Positions 9,043 through 18,299 of a DNA stretch of 64,000 bases are shown in pieces. The translations under genes and the position numbers were made by a program. Each line of letters starts with the position of its first letter. Position 1 is the stretch's first letter. Location of the stretch: IMG/VR virus record IMGVR_UViG_3300020052_000004, positions 1 to 64,000 of that record; one strand, given 5' to 3'. Source of the stretch: a virus. Under the pieces are notes generated by a model that worked only from the letters and a program-made list of their open reading frames with translations, did no database searches and was not told where the DNA came from.

Positions 9043-9072
9043 CATATAACAGTTAAAACAAAGGAGTCTTAA

Positions 9073-9633
9073 ATGGCTAGAATCTCAGATTTTAAGGCAC
9101 AAATGGGCGGCGGTGGCGCTCGCGCTAACCAGTTTAGAGTGGAACTATCTTTCCCTTCTTACGTTGGTGTTAGTGCTTCTATCGGCCAATCGTCCCAATT
9201 CTTGTGTAAATCAGCATCATTGCCTGGTTCAACAATCGACAATATGCCGATTAATTACCGCGGTCGTGTTGTTAACATTGCTGGCGAGCGTACCTTTGCT
9301 CCATGGCAGGTTACCGTCTATAATGACACAGACTTTGGTATCCGTAACGCTCTAGAAAAGTGGGCCGATGGCGTTCAAAGCTTGACCGATACTACCGGTT
9401 TGACAAGCCCAGGTGCATATCAAGTAGATCTATTAGTTCACCAGTTAGATCGCAACGGTGCTACACTAAAGACCTATAAATTCGTTGATGCGTATCCAAC
9501 AGAAATTGGTCCAATCGCATTGGACTTTGATACAACTAATCAGATCGAAACATTTGATGTCAACTTCACATACAACTACTGGACAACTACTGAGTCCACT
9601 GGTTACGTTAATGTTAACATTGAAATCGGTTAA
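9073..9633 (+). CDS. 19: Tail tube protein gp19
   Basis: A 186-residue inner tube subunit, stacked as hexamers inside the sheath. Family features are ARISDFKAQMGGGGARANQF at the start, FLCKSASLPGST, the GERTFAPWQVTVYND strand and VDAYPTEIGPIALDFD. T4 gp19 is 163 residues. It has its own late promoter and ribosome site. A paralogue of the same fold is the gp3-like gene at 15300. Confidence 0.94.
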   Translation: MARISDFKAQMGGGGARANQFRVELSFPSYVGVSASIGQSSQFLCKSASLPGSTIDNMPINYRGRVVNIAGERTFAPWQVTVYNDTDFGIRNALEKWADGVQSLTDTTGLTSPGAYQVDLLVHQLDRNGATLKTYKFVDAYPTEIGPIALDFDTTNQIETFDVNFTYNYWTTTESTGYVNVNIEIG

Positions 9634-9661
9634 TTAGCAACTTAGATTGGTTTAAAATATA

Positions 9662-11224
9662 ATGAATATATTTGGATTTGAAATCCAGCGTAAAAAGACG
9701 GAAGTCCAACTTACACCTGTAGCGCCAGCACATGATGACGGCGCTACCGTTGTAACATCCGCTGGTGGTTATTATGGCCAGATGATTAATCTCGAAGCGA
9801 CGATTCGTTCAGAAAACGATATCATTCGTCGCTATCGGGAGATTTCGCAGTATCCGGATTGCGATTCGGCAATTGATGATATTGCCAACGAGGCGATTGT
9901 ATCTGAAGAAGATGATATCCCTGTTGAGATTGTTCTAGATGATCTTAAAGTGTCTTCTGGAATTAAAAAGAAGATCACTGAAGAATTCTATCAAGTCATG
10001 AGGCTTCTAAAGTTTGACCAAAAAGGTCATGATATGTTTAGAAGTTGGTATATTGATGGTAGAATGTATTATCACATCTTGATTGATGAGAATAATCCCA
10101 AGAATGGTATTGTAGAACTACGTTATATTGATCCGCGAAAGATTCGTAAAATCAAAAACGTTAAGAAACAAAAGAATGCGAATGGCGTGGAGATAGTTAA
10201 GTCTATTGACGAGTACTATATCTACAATGATAAAGGCATTCAAGAAGGTGATGTAAAGGGCGTTAAATTACCAATAGATTCAGTAATTTACGTTCCATCT
10301 GGAATCACAGATCAAAATACAGGTATGGCATTATCATACCTACACAAAGCTATTAAATTAGTCAATCAATTAAAAATGATGGAAGATGCATTAGTCATCT
10401 ATCGTATCAGTCGTGCGCCTGAGCGTCGTATTTTCTACGTTGACGTTGGAAACCTTCCTAAGATGAAGGCGGAACAATACGTCAACGACTTGATGAATAA
10501 GTTTAAGAACAAGGTTGTATATGATGCAACCACAGGTGAAGTACGAGATGATCGTAAACACTTATCAATGATGGAAGACTTCTGGATGCCACGTCGTGAA
10601 GGCGGCAAGGGTACAGAAATTACAACGTTGCCGGGTGGTCAGACGCTTGGACAAATCGAAGATATTGAATTCTTCCAGAATAAACTATTCCAGGCTTTAA
10701 ATGTTCCAGCCTCTCGTCTAAAGGGCGAACAAGGATTTAACTTAGGTCGTTCGTCAGAAATTACTCGTGACGAAATAAAGTTTACTAAATTCATTCAACG
10801 AATTCGTAAGAAGTTCTCTAATATATTTTTAGATGCGCTAAGAGTTCAATTGATTGCTAAAGGCATTATCAACCCAGAAGAATGGGATGATATGTCGCAA
10901 GATATCCGCTTTGACTTCCAAAAAGATAACTACTTTGCGGAAATTAAAGAGTCCGAGATTACGCAGTCTAGATTGAATATACTTCAGACCGTAGATCAAT
11001 TTGCCGGTAAGTACTACTCTCCAACATGGATCAAGAAAAATATCTTGAAACTAACTGATGAAGAAATTGAAGAGATGGATGAAGAGAACGAAGAGTATAA
11101 CAAACAGCAAATGGAACTGCAAAGGCAACAGCTCGAAATGCAACAAGGGCAACAGCAACAGCAGCCAGAATCAGATAATACAGATAATACACAATTAGGA
11201 GGTGAAGATGTCTACAACCCGTAA
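9662..11224 (+). CDS. 20: Portal protein gp20
   Basis: The 520-residue dodecameric portal through which DNA enters and leaves the head and on which the prohead is nucleated. Recognisable parts are ENDIIRRYREISQYPDCD near the N-terminus, IDPRKIRKIK, the wing/stem region with RISRAPERRIFYVDVGN, and GGQTLGQIEDIEFFQNKL. The C-terminus is a charged helix running into a glutamine-rich tail (QQMELQRQQ...QQQQQP). It overlaps the next, gp67-like, gene by 17 bases, whose ribosome site AGGAGG lies in the portal's last codons. Confidence 0.96.
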   Translation: MNIFGFEIQRKKTEVQLTPVAPAHDDGATVVTSAGGYYGQMINLEATIRSENDIIRRYREISQYPDCDSAIDDIANEAIVSEEDDIPVEIVLDDLKVSSGIKKKITEEFYQVMRLLKFDQKGHDMFRSWYIDGRMYYHILIDENNPKNGIVELRYIDPRKIRKIKNVKKQKNANGVEIVKSIDEYYIYNDKGIQEGDVKGVKLPIDSVIYVPSGITDQNTGMALSYLHKAIKLVNQLKMMEDALVIYRISRAPERRIFYVDVGNLPKMKAEQYVNDLMNKFKNKVVYDATTGEVRDDRKHLSMMEDFWMPRREGGKGTEITTLPGGQTLGQIEDIEFFQNKLFQALNVPASRLKGEQGFNLGRSSEITRDEIKFTKFIQRIRKKFSNIFLDALRVQLIAKGIINPEEWDDMSQDIRFDFQKDNYFAEIKESEITQSRLNILQTVDQFAGKYYSPTWIKKNILKLTDEEIEEMDEENEEYNKQQMELQRQQLEMQQGQQQQQPESDNTDNTQLGGEDVYNP

Positions 11225-11399
11225 TTTAGTTGATGCTTTAATTAGCGGAGATTCATTGTCAATCGAAACTACGTTTGATGCAGCAATGTCAGAACGTATT
11301 TCAGGCGGCCTAGATGCCATGAAGATGAGCATTGCTAATAGTATGTTCAATCCGGCACCCGAAGCTGTAGAGGCTATTGCCCCAGAAGAAACAGAATAA
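11208..11399 (+). CDS. 67: Prohead core protein gp67-like
   Basis: A 63-residue protein that fits T4 gp67 (80 residues) by position between portal and protease and by the pattern LVDALISGD...TTFDAAMSERI...MKMSIANSMF, followed by an acidic tail ending EETE. gp67 is a minor prohead core component. The start is taken as ATG 11208, since AGGAGG at 11197-11202 is correctly spaced for it; a GTG at 11202 overlaps that site. The stop overlaps the next ATG (TAATG). Confidence 0.65.
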   Translation: MSTTRNLVDALISGDSLSIETTFDAAMSERISGGLDAMKMSIANSMFNPAPEAVEAIAPEETE

Positions 11400-11908
11400 T
11401 GAAATTCATTAGTTCCATGAGAAAACCAAGTGATGACGTAGCATATAAAGGCCATGTCATCACTATATCCGAAAATAACGTATATGTCGATTCGGAACTA
11501 ATATTAGAAGACTGCATCAGCAATGGTGCAGGTAAATTGTATGCTAAGTCATACATTGATTCTATAGTCGTTTTAGAGACTGCCGAAGTTGTTACTACGG
11601 AGTCTATCGTAAATACTGCGATGCGACACCATGGAATCAAGCTGACGAATACATTAGTAGAGTCATATAAAGAGTTAATTCTTGCAGGAGAATTTACTCT
11701 AGATCCGGTTGTATTAGAACTTAAAGAAGGTAAATCTTCTATTTACGGTAAAACCGAATTTATCTTAAATGATAATTCTGTGGTCGCAATCAATGAATCT
11801 ACTATCAAAAAATTGCTATCTTTAAATGTAGATAAATATAAATTAGTAGATTTTATGAAACAGTCTAAAGACAACTTTGTTGCTGTAATACAAGAACTTG
11901 GAAGATAA
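11399..11908 (+). CDS. Unknown protein in the gp68 position
   Basis: A 169-residue protein I do not recognise with certainty. It occupies the place of T4 gp68 (prohead core, 141 residues) between gp67 and gp21. It starts MKFISSMRKPSDDVAYKGH, then has short beta-like segments and a helical C-terminal half (STIKKLLSLNVDKYKLVDFM). Late-operon context and tight coupling to its neighbours suggest a head or core assembly role. Sequence alone does not prove homology to gp68. Confidence 0.45.
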   Translation: MKFISSMRKPSDDVAYKGHVITISENNVYVDSELILEDCISNGAGKLYAKSYIDSIVVLETAEVVTTESIVNTAMRHHGIKLTNTLVESYKELILAGEFTLDPVVLELKEGKSSIYGKTEFILNDNSVVAINESTIKKLLSLNVDKYKLVDFMKQSKDNFVAVIQELGR

Positions 11909-11910
11909 CT

Positions 11911-12309
11911 ATGGCAAAACACATTTTAAAACTAACAGACAAGAAGGTTGCCGTTAAAGTAAACGGGACTGACGTAACTGAAACAATTACGTTGGCGTCC
12001 GATTGCAAATTAGCAGCTGAAACTATTGATCAAACACAATCAGTTAGCATTCTATCAATCACATGGATGGGAGCTGCGGGAGCATACGCCACAATCACGC
12101 GTGGCACTTCCGCAGTGCCGATTGCAATTGTTCAAGGCGAGTGCGCAACCACTATCAATTTTGCTGGATCTGAATTTTCTGAATCGGTTACTCCGACGGA
12201 AGATATCAAGATTGTCACTAGTGGCGATATGCAAGTATACTTATTGTTGAGAAAAGATGATGGTTACTCAACCGCCGATCCTCAGCAGTACACAACTATT
12301 CCATACTAA
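11911..12309 (+). CDS. Unknown beta-rich head-region protein
   Basis: A 132-residue protein without recognised motifs. It is rich in alternating hydrophobic and small residues (VAVKVNGTDVTETITL, GEFSESVTP-like strands), suggesting a beta-sandwich. It starts two bases after the previous stop and ends 12 bases before the protease gene, so it is made with the head-assembly proteins. A head decoration or minor capsid role is possible but not shown. Confidence 0.4.
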   Translation: MAKHILKLTDKKVAVKVNGTDVTETITLASDCKLAAETIDQTQSVSILSITWMGAAGAYATITRGTSAVPIAIVQGECATTINFAGSEFSESVTPTEDIKIVTSGDMQVYLLLRKDDGYSTADPQQYTTIPY

Positions 12310-12321
12310 TAGGAGTATTTC

Positions 12322-12975
12322 ATGAAACTTATTAGAGAAGTAGTTGAATCCGTAAATTTAATTACGGAAAACAAACTAGGACAAGAAAAAGAATACTTCA
12401 TCGAAGGTATTTTTCTTCAATCAGAATTAAAAAACCGTAATGGTCGTATGTACCCAGAGCCTACGATGGATAATGCGGTTAAGAGTTATGTGGAAAATTA
12501 CGTTAACCAAAAACGTGCTTATGGTGAATTAGGTCATCCTGATACACCAAGTATCAATCTAGATCGTGTGTCACACATTATCACAGATTTGAGAAAAGAA
12601 GGTACAAATTGGATTGGTAAAGCTAAAGTACTTGCAACTCCTATGGGACAGATTGCTCGTGGCTTACTAGATGGCGGTGCTAATCTTGGTGTATCTAGCA
12701 GAGCGCTCGGTTCGTTAAAAACCAACAGGGATGGAATACAAGTCGTACAAGACGATTTTGTCCTTTCTACTGCTGCTGATATTGTCGCTGATCCTTCAGC
12801 GCCTGATGCTTTCGTAAGAGGTATCATGGAAGGTCACGAATGGGTTTATGTCGATGGGAAATACGTGGAAAAGCAGATAGAACAAACTCGAAAGTTAATC
12901 AAAAGTACTTCAACAAAGCACTTGACTGAAGTATCAGCTGTTGCTTTTGAAAAATTCTTGAATTCTTTAAAGTAA
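12322..12975 (+). CDS. 21: Prohead protease gp21
   Basis: A 217-residue serine protease of the herpes-assemblin-like fold that matures the prohead by cutting core and capsid proteins after (L/I)xE. The histidine in GELGHPD (H72) and the serine in GVSSRALG (125/126) mark the active site. Length matches T4 gp21 (212). The N-terminus itself contains LITEN, a possible self-cleavage site. An AGGAG ribosome site precedes it. Its specificity makes the (L/I)xE leaders on proteins at 43-53 kb meaningful. Confidence 0.93.
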   Translation: MKLIREVVESVNLITENKLGQEKEYFIEGIFLQSELKNRNGRMYPEPTMDNAVKSYVENYVNQKRAYGELGHPDTPSINLDRVSHIITDLRKEGTNWIGKAKVLATPMGQIARGLLDGGANLGVSSRALGSLKTNRDGIQVVQDDFVLSTAADIVADPSAPDAFVRGIMEGHEWVYVDGKYVEKQIEQTRKLIKSTSTKHLTEVSAVAFEKFLNSLK

Positions 12976-12992
12976 TAAATAATATTAACACC

Positions 12993-13008
12993 ATTGGATA
13001 TATCCAAT
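12993..13008 (+). repeat. Perfect 16-base palindrome upstream of gp22
   Basis: ATTGGATA/TATCCAAT lies 16 bases before the scaffold start codon, just ahead of its AGGAG site. It could be an operator or an mRNA hairpin that tunes scaffold translation. A degenerate late-box (AATAAATA) precedes it. Confidence 0.45.
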
Positions 13009-13024
13009 CAATAGGAGATTACAC

Positions 13025-13936
13025 ATGTCAATTGATCAAAAAATCGCTCAGCTAATGGAAGAGTCTGAAAAGCTCCAGGCTGAAGAGTCACAAGAAGTTG
13101 TTGCTGAAGAGGCAACTGAAGAAGTAGTAGCTGAAGAAGCCGCTACGGAAGAGCAAGTTGAAGTTGTTGCTGAAGAAGCCCAAGAAGAAACCGCTGAGTT
13201 ATCAGTTGACGTTTCTGCTGACGTTGCTGCTTTAGTTAACGGCGAAGAACTTAGCGAAGAATTTAAAACCAAAGCTGCTACGATTTTCGAAGCTGCTGTG
13301 GTAACTCGTGTTAAGTCAGAAATGGCTAAACTCGAAGAACAGTTTGAAACTCAACTTGCTGAACAAGTTGAAGAAATCAAAGATGGGTTAGTTGAAAAAG
13401 TTGATGGATATCTCAACTACGTTGTTGAGCAGTGGATGACTGATAATGAAATCGCCCTTGAAAATGGCTTAAAGAATGAAATCCTAGAAAGCTTCGTAAG
13501 CGGCATGAAGGGTTTGTTCCAAGAGCACTATATCGAAGTACCTGAAGACAAGTTTGACATCTTAGGTGATATGCAGCAAGAGATTGTTGACATGAAATCT
13601 AAGCTAGACGAGCAACTATCTACTAACGTAGATTTGTCCGCCAAGTTGAACCAGATGGTACGAGTTTCTGCAATTGATGAAGTTTCTTCACAGTTAGCAG
13701 ATACAGACGCTGAAAAGTTCAAAGCTTTAGCCGAAGAGTTATCTTTTGAAGACTCTGAAACTTTTAAAACAAAGCTTGAAACTATCAAAGAAAACTATTT
13801 CGGCCAGAAGCAGCAAACTGCCAAAGTTGATACTGTCGTAACTGATGAACCAGTCGAGCAATTAGACGAGAGCGTAAAAGCTCAAATCGACCCTCGCATG
13901 GAAAGATACTTAACAGCGTTTAGGTCATCTAAGTAA
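13025..13936 (+). CDS. 22: Prohead scaffold core protein gp22
   Basis: A 303-residue, very acidic, mostly helical protein, typical of the main scaffold that shapes the prohead and is later digested by gp21. Residues about 10-65 are a Glu/Ala/Val-rich run (EEVVAEEATEEVV...). The middle (FVSGMKGLFQEHYIEVPEDK) and the end (IDPRMERYLTAF) match the T4 gp22 family. It lies immediately upstream of the major capsid gene as in all T4-like phages. Confidence 0.92.
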   Translation: MSIDQKIAQLMEESEKLQAEESQEVVAEEATEEVVAEEAATEEQVEVVAEEAQEETAELSVDVSADVAALVNGEELSEEFKTKAATIFEAAVVTRVKSEMAKLEEQFETQLAEQVEEIKDGLVEKVDGYLNYVVEQWMTDNEIALENGLKNEILESFVSGMKGLFQEHYIEVPEDKFDILGDMQQEIVDMKSKLDEQLSTNVDLSAKLNQMVRVSAIDEVSSQLADTDAEKFKALAEELSFEDSETFKTKLETIKENYFGQKQQTAKVDTVVTDEPVEQLDESVKAQIDPRMERYLTAFRSSK

Positions 13937-13966
13937 TCTATTAAATCTTTTAAAGGAAAATATAAA

Positions 13967-15211
13967 ATGGCAACACGTCCAGAATTATTGAAAAAGTGGT
14001 CCCCAATCCTAGAAGCGGAAGGCGTTTCTAAAATTGGTGACCAATACCGTCGTGAAGTTACCGCTCAACTCTTGGAAAACCAAGAGCGTGCGATGCATGA
14101 AGGTGCTCAAGCACTTTTCGAAACTTCTTCTATCGCTAACCAAGGTGGTGGTTCTATCGCTGGTGGACAAGCTAATGCAGCTGGTTCAGGCGTTGACGGC
14201 TACGATCCAGTTCTAATCAGCTTGGTTCGCCGCGCTGCTCCACAAATGATCGCTTATGACATTTGCGGTGTTCAGCCAATGACACAACCTACCGGTTTGA
14301 TCTTCGCAATGAAGAGCCGTTACGAAGACCAAGCAGGTGCTGAAGCATTGTTCAACGAAGCCGATACTGGTTTCGCTGGTACAGGTGCTCATCCAGCTGG
14401 TACTGGTATGTCTACTGCTTCTTCTGAAGACCTAGGCGAGAACGGTACGTTCGGTCAAATGGCTTTCTCAATCGAGCGTACATCAGTTGTTGCTAAGACA
14501 CGTGCATTGCGTGCTGAGTACACTGTTGAACTTGCTCAAGACTTGAAGGCTGTTCACGGTCTAGACGCCGAAGGCGAATTGAGCAACATTCTCTCAACAG
14601 AGATCACCCAAGAAATCAACCGTGAAGTTGTTCGTACAATGTACACAGCTGCTAAAGTTGGTGCACAAAACGGTACAGCCGTTGCTGGTACATTCAACCT
14701 AGACGTTGACTCTAGCGGCCGTTGGTCAGTTGAGAAGTTCAAGGGCTTGATGTTCCAAATCGAACGCGAAGCTAACTTGATCGCCAAAGAAACACGTCGT
14801 GGCCGTGGTAACTTCATCGTTACTTCTGCTGACGTAGCTTCTGCCTTGGCCATGGCCGGCGTGTTGGATTACACTCCTGCATTGTCTACTGGCTTGAACG
14901 TTGACGAGTCTTCAACAACCTTCGCTGGTGTGTTGAACGGCAAGTACAAAGTGTATGTTGACCCATACTTCAGCACAACTGCTGCTGACCAATTCTTCTT
15001 GGTTGGTTACAAGGGTACTTCTGCATTCGACGCTGGTATGTTCTACTGCCCGTACGTTCCATTGGAGAAAGTTCGTGCTATCGATCCAGCTACGTTCCAG
15101 CCAAAGATTGGCTTCAAGACTCGCTACGGTATGGTTGCAAACCCATTCACTAGCTTGTCAGCTGGCGCTAACGTTTACTACCGCAAGGTAACAGTTACTA
15201 ACTTGATGTAA
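13967..15211 (+). CDS. 23: Major capsid protein gp23
   Basis: A 414-residue HK97-fold capsid subunit. Diagnostic segments are LVRRAAPQMIAYDICGVQPM, MAFSIERTSVVAKTRALRAE, EYTVELAQDLKAVHGLDAE and IGFKTRYGMVANPF. Shorter than T4 gp23 (521), as in marine relatives. gp21 would remove the N-terminal region. The codons look strongly selected and C-ending compared with neighbours, fitting very high expression. AAAGGAAAA precedes the ATG and a strong terminator follows. Confidence 0.97.
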   Translation: MATRPELLKKWSPILEAEGVSKIGDQYRREVTAQLLENQERAMHEGAQALFETSSIANQGGGSIAGGQANAAGSGVDGYDPVLISLVRRAAPQMIAYDICGVQPMTQPTGLIFAMKSRYEDQAGAEALFNEADTGFAGTGAHPAGTGMSTASSEDLGENGTFGQMAFSIERTSVVAKTRALRAEYTVELAQDLKAVHGLDAEGELSNILSTEITQEINREVVRTMYTAAKVGAQNGTAVAGTFNLDVDSSGRWSVEKFKGLMFQIEREANLIAKETRRGRGNFIVTSADVASALAMAGVLDYTPALSTGLNVDESSTTFAGVLNGKYKVYVDPYFSTTAADQFFLVGYKGTSAFDAGMFYCPYVPLEKVRAIDPATFQPKIGFKTRYGMVANPFTSLSAGANVYYRKVTVTNLM

Positions 15212-15240
15212 TTGACGAAACCTACGTAGATAGGTATTTA

Positions 15241-15268
15241 AAGGGATCCTTCGGGATCCCTTTTTTTT
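15241..15268 (+). terminator. Strong Rho-independent terminator after gp23
   Basis: Stem AAGGGATCC/GGATCCCTT with a TTCG loop, then eight T. It ends the capsid transcript. Confidence 0.92.
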
Positions 15269-15270
15269 AT

Positions 15271-15278
15271 TATAAATA
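15271..15278 (+). promoter_or_regulatory. Late promoter TATAAATA before the gp3-like gene
   Basis: Exact late -10 box directly after the gp23 terminator, 22 bases upstream of the ATG at 15300. Confidence 0.75.
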
Positions 15279-15299
15279 GTGTATCATGAGGATAATCAT

Positions 15300-15833
15300 A
15301 TGACCATCAGAACTTTAGCCTGTCCATTACCAGCTGGAATAAACTCGTTGTCCCCAGCGGGATACATGTTCAACATTCAAAAATTGCCAGAGTTGACGTA
15401 CTTCTGTCAGCAGGTATCATTGCCATCTATTAATCTAGGAAATACTGAATTCATGAACCCATTGGTTCGAGTACCAGTACCTGGAGATACTTTAGACTTC
15501 GAACCATTACGGATAGAGTTCGTGGTTGATACGGGTATGCTTAACTATCAAGCTGTTTATAGTTGGTTGACTGGTATTGCTTACCCAGAAGATAATTTAC
15601 AGTTTACTTCTTTTAAAGCGCAACAGACGTTTCAAACTACTGATGTATCATCTATGGTGTCAGATGCCACTTTAGCCATATTAGATAATAATAACAATAA
15701 AAGTGCAACTGTTACATTCAAAGATTGTTATCCTTTAAACATAGAGTCATTGACTTTCTCATCTACTATTGATGATGTACAAGTCATGATTGGTGCTGCA
15801 ACTTTTGCATACACGATATATACATTTTCATAA
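15300..15833 (+). CDS. 3: gp3-like tail completion protein (tube fold)
   Basis: A 177-residue protein resembling a tail-tube fold: FNIQKLPELTYFCQQVSLPSINLG, PVPGDTLDFEPLRIEFVVD and FKDCYPLNIESLTFSSTIDD. T4 gp3, the tube terminator, has 176 residues, and marine T4-like phages keep gene 3 between 23 and uvsY as here. It could instead be a baseplate tube-like protein such as gp48 or gp54. ATG 15300 is preferred over GTG 15279 because GAGG lies at proper distance and the GTG sits almost on the promoter. Confidence 0.6.
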   Translation: MTIRTLACPLPAGINSLSPAGYMFNIQKLPELTYFCQQVSLPSINLGNTEFMNPLVRVPVPGDTLDFEPLRIEFVVDTGMLNYQAVYSWLTGIAYPEDNLQFTSFKAQQTFQTTDVSSMVSDATLAILDNNNNKSATVTFKDCYPLNIESLTFSSTIDDVQVMIGAATFAYTIYTFS

Positions 15834-15843
15834 TTAATTATTT

Positions 15844-15864
15844 GTATCCAGAGATACATTATAC
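15844..15864. repeat. GTATC hairpin element, copy 2
   Basis: GTATC-CAGA-GATAC then ATTATAC, the same element as at 4994 and 49427. A second perfect hairpin, GAGTAG/CTACTC, follows at 15868-15888. The region separates the late head/tail genes from the recombination genes. Confidence 0.6.
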
Positions 15865-15918
15865 TGTGAGTAGCCTATTAAACTACTCGAAGTGGATGAA
15901 TTAGAATATTCCTCCTTG

Positions 15919-15927
15919 TGATATAAT
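15919..15927 (+). promoter_or_regulatory. Extended -10 promoter for uvsY-uvsW
   Basis: TGATATAAT is a TGn-extended -10 box 30 bases upstream of the uvsY start. No good -35 is seen, which extended -10 promoters often lack. Confidence 0.5.
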
Positions 15928-15957
15928 ATGGTTATTCGTTATGGATAGTGGAAAATT

Positions 15958-16395
15958 ATGACTTTAGATGAACTAATTGATCAATGGGAAAAAGATAGTA
16001 CAGTCGACGGGGACAACCTCGATCGAGAGTCTATACGTACACCCAACATACATTCCAAATACCTTCGTATCATGATGACTTACAAGATGAAGTTGTCTGC
16101 ATTGAAGGTGGAATACAGTACCCTACGACAAACTAAATTTCGTTACTATCGTGGCGAGATGGGCAAAGTTGAGCTCGAACAATATGGATGGGAACAGTGG
16201 CAAGGTGTTAAGCCACTTAAGTCTGACATGAATGAGTTCCTTGATGGCGATGCCGACTTGAACAAAATTACGATTAAGTGTCAATACTTGGAAAATATGA
16301 TCCAAGGCGTAGAGTCTATGATGAATCAAATTAAAGCTCGTGATTGGCAGATCCGCAACTCCATTGAATGGAAGAAATTCATCACTGGCCAATGA
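15958..16395 (+). CDS. uvsY: Recombination mediator UvsY
   Basis: A 145-residue protein (T4 UvsY is 137) that loads the UvsX recombinase onto gp32-covered single-stranded DNA. Family features are the start TLDELIDQWEKDS, HSKYLRIMMTYKMKL in the middle and DWQIRNSIEWKKFI at the C-terminus. It overlaps uvsW by four bases (ATGA), the usual coupling. UvsX lies at 33.6 kb. Confidence 0.93.
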   Translation: MTLDELIDQWEKDSTVDGDNLDRESIRTPNIHSKYLRIMMTYKMKLSALKVEYSTLRQTKFRYYRGEMGKVELEQYGWEQWQGVKPLKSDMNEFLDGDADLNKITIKCQYLENMIQGVESMMNQIKARDWQIRNSIEWKKFITGQ

Positions 16396-17870
16396 TTACA
16401 ATTACTAAACTTAACGAATCAACTATCCGTGTTATTGGCGATGATAGCATTGAACAAGAGCTCAGAGACTTCTTTACGTTTGACGTTCCTGGTGCTCGTT
16501 ATACTCCAATGTATAAAGCCAAGATGTGGGATGGAAAGATTCGCATGTATGATATACACCGCAAGACATTGCAAAAAGGTCTGTATAACTACGTGGTTAA
16601 GTTTTGTGAAAAGAACGGCTATAAGTATGCGCACGATGGTGAGGTACTAACTAAGACCGATATTGGTTTACCTAAAGTGCAGGAATTCATACAGTGGTTG
16701 AATCCATGCTCTCGTGGTGTACCAATCACTCCGCGTGATTACCAGATAGAAGCTGTCCACCATGCTATTGAGAATGAAAGAGCTTTGTTACTCTCTCCGA
16801 CTGCATCAGGTAAGTCTCTCATCATTTACAGCACTATGCGCTATCATTTGGAACACGATAGAAAGTGTATCATCATAGTTCCAACAACCAGTCTTGTTGA
16901 ACAGATGTATGCAGATTTTGTAGATTACTCTACTGGAAACGGATGGAATGTAGAGAAACATTGCCAAAAACTTTATAGCGGATTTACTCGCGATGTAAGT
17001 TCTAACGTGTTGATTACCACATGGCAATCTGTCTATAAGCAACCAGCAGCGTGGTTTAAACAGTTTGATGTGTGTTTCGGTGATGAAGCCCACTTGTTTA
17101 AAGCAAAGTCATTGACTTCTGCCATGGATAAGATGAGCGAGACTAGATACCGCATCGGTACTACTGGAACTATTGATGCAAAGAACGCAAACAAGCTAGT
17201 TCTTGAAGGTGTATTTGGACCAGTTCACAAGGTTATTACAACCAAAGAGCTTATGGACAACAACCAGGTTGCAGCTCTAAAAATCAAGTGCTTGATGTTG
17301 AAGTATGATGACGAGTCACGTAAATTGCTCAAGGGTGCTAGCTATCAGAATGAGATGAACTTCATTGTGCAGCATGAAAAGCGTAATAAGTTTATACGTA
17401 ACCTCACTATAAATTGTGAAGGCAATACGTTGTTATTGTTTCAATACGTAGAAAAACACGGCAAGATCTTACATGACATGATTCGTGATAAGGTCGGTGA
17501 TACTCGTAAAATTTATTTTGTCTATGGCGGTACCGATGTTGAGGCAAGAGAGGAAGCTCGTAGGATCACGGAAAAGAATGATGATGTTATAATTATTGCA
17601 TCATACGGAGTATTCTCTACTGGTATTAACATTCCATCGATTGAGAACGTTATTTTTGCTTCACCATCGAAGTCTAAGATTCGTAACCTCCAGTCGATTG
17701 GTCGTGGTCTACGCCTGAAGAACGGAAAGACCCACTGTAACTTGTTTGATATCTCCGATGATCTTTCTTGGAAGTCTAAGAAAAACCACACATTAAACCA
17801 CCTAACTGAACGTCTTAAGATATATTCTGAAGAACAGTTTAAGTATAAACTTATGGAGATAGATCTTTGA
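16392..17870 (+). CDS. uvsW: DNA/RNA helicase UvsW
   Basis: A 492-residue superfamily 2 helicase that unwinds R-loops and drives branch migration, shifting the phage from origin- to recombination-dependent replication. An N-terminal DNA-binding part (ELRDFFTFDVPGARYTP, WDGKIRMYD) is followed by Walker A PTASGKS (about 135), DEAH (about 231), GTTGTID and motif VI QSIGRGLRLKNG. The ATGA overlap with uvsY fixes the start at 16392 rather than 16368. T4 UvsW has 503 residues. Confidence 0.95.
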   Translation: MITITKLNESTIRVIGDDSIEQELRDFFTFDVPGARYTPMYKAKMWDGKIRMYDIHRKTLQKGLYNYVVKFCEKNGYKYAHDGEVLTKTDIGLPKVQEFIQWLNPCSRGVPITPRDYQIEAVHHAIENERALLLSPTASGKSLIIYSTMRYHLEHDRKCIIIVPTTSLVEQMYADFVDYSTGNGWNVEKHCQKLYSGFTRDVSSNVLITTWQSVYKQPAAWFKQFDVCFGDEAHLFKAKSLTSAMDKMSETRYRIGTTGTIDAKNANKLVLEGVFGPVHKVITTKELMDNNQVAALKIKCLMLKYDDESRKLLKGASYQNEMNFIVQHEKRNKFIRNLTINCEGNTLLLFQYVEKHGKILHDMIRDKVGDTRKIYFVYGGTDVEAREEARRITEKNDDVIIIASYGVFSTGINIPSIENVIFASPSKSKIRNLQSIGRGLRLKNGKTHCNLFDISDDLSWKSKKNHTLNHLTERLKIYSEEQFKYKLMEIDL

Positions 17871-18259
17871 AAGTCGTAATAATTAAACTTATAAACGGAG
17901 AAACATTACTTGGTGAATATATCGATAAAGACCAAGTGTATATTTCCATCAATCGACCTCTTGAAGTTAAAATGACTCCTAGCGTTGTTGGCGGTCAACT
18001 CGTGGAGAACCCAGTAATTTCAATGTACAGTCAGTTTGCTAAAGAAGAAGTATTTGACTTCCGCGGAGACCATATACTCTACTGTGTAGAGGCTCTTTCC
18101 AAGATTGCAGATTTTTATATTAAGACCTCGGATGAAATGTATAACGTTGATATCAATGCTATCACTATAAAAGACTTTGAAGCTGGTTCTGAGGAAGAGA
18201 AAAAAGAAGGTATTGATATCGACGCAGTTCTTCAAAATTCAAAAAAGATCATGCATTAA
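17867..18259 (+). CDS. Sm-like beta-barrel protein A
   Basis: A 130-residue protein starting at a TTG that overlaps the uvsW stop (TTGA). The first 90 residues (VIIKLINGETLLGEYIDKDQ...ISINRPLEVKM) follow the Sm/LSm-like pattern known from small cyanophage proteins, and it is a paralogue of the gene at 30132. An acidic C-terminal tail follows. RNA binding is a reasonable guess from the fold, not shown here. Confidence 0.5.
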   Translation: MKVVIIKLINGETLLGEYIDKDQVYISINRPLEVKMTPSVVGGQLVENPVISMYSQFAKEEVFDFRGDHILYCVEALSKIADFYIKTSDEMYNVDINAITIKDFEAGSEEEKKEGIDIDAVLQNSKKIMH

Positions 18260-18274
18260 TATACAAATATAGTA

Positions 18275-18280
18275 TATAAT
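18275..18280 (+). promoter_or_regulatory. Promoter -10 box upstream of gp55
   Basis: TATAAT in an AT-rich tract 20 bases before the gp55 ATG, with AAAGGAA as ribosome site between. The -35 is not clear. Confidence 0.5.
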
Positions 18281-18299
18281 ATATGATAAAGGAACACAT

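Noticed and set aside
12534-12827. Minus-strand ORFs of 60-160 codons throughout
   Set aside because: They lie opposite well-recognised genes, have no family features, and all accepted genes run on the + strand.
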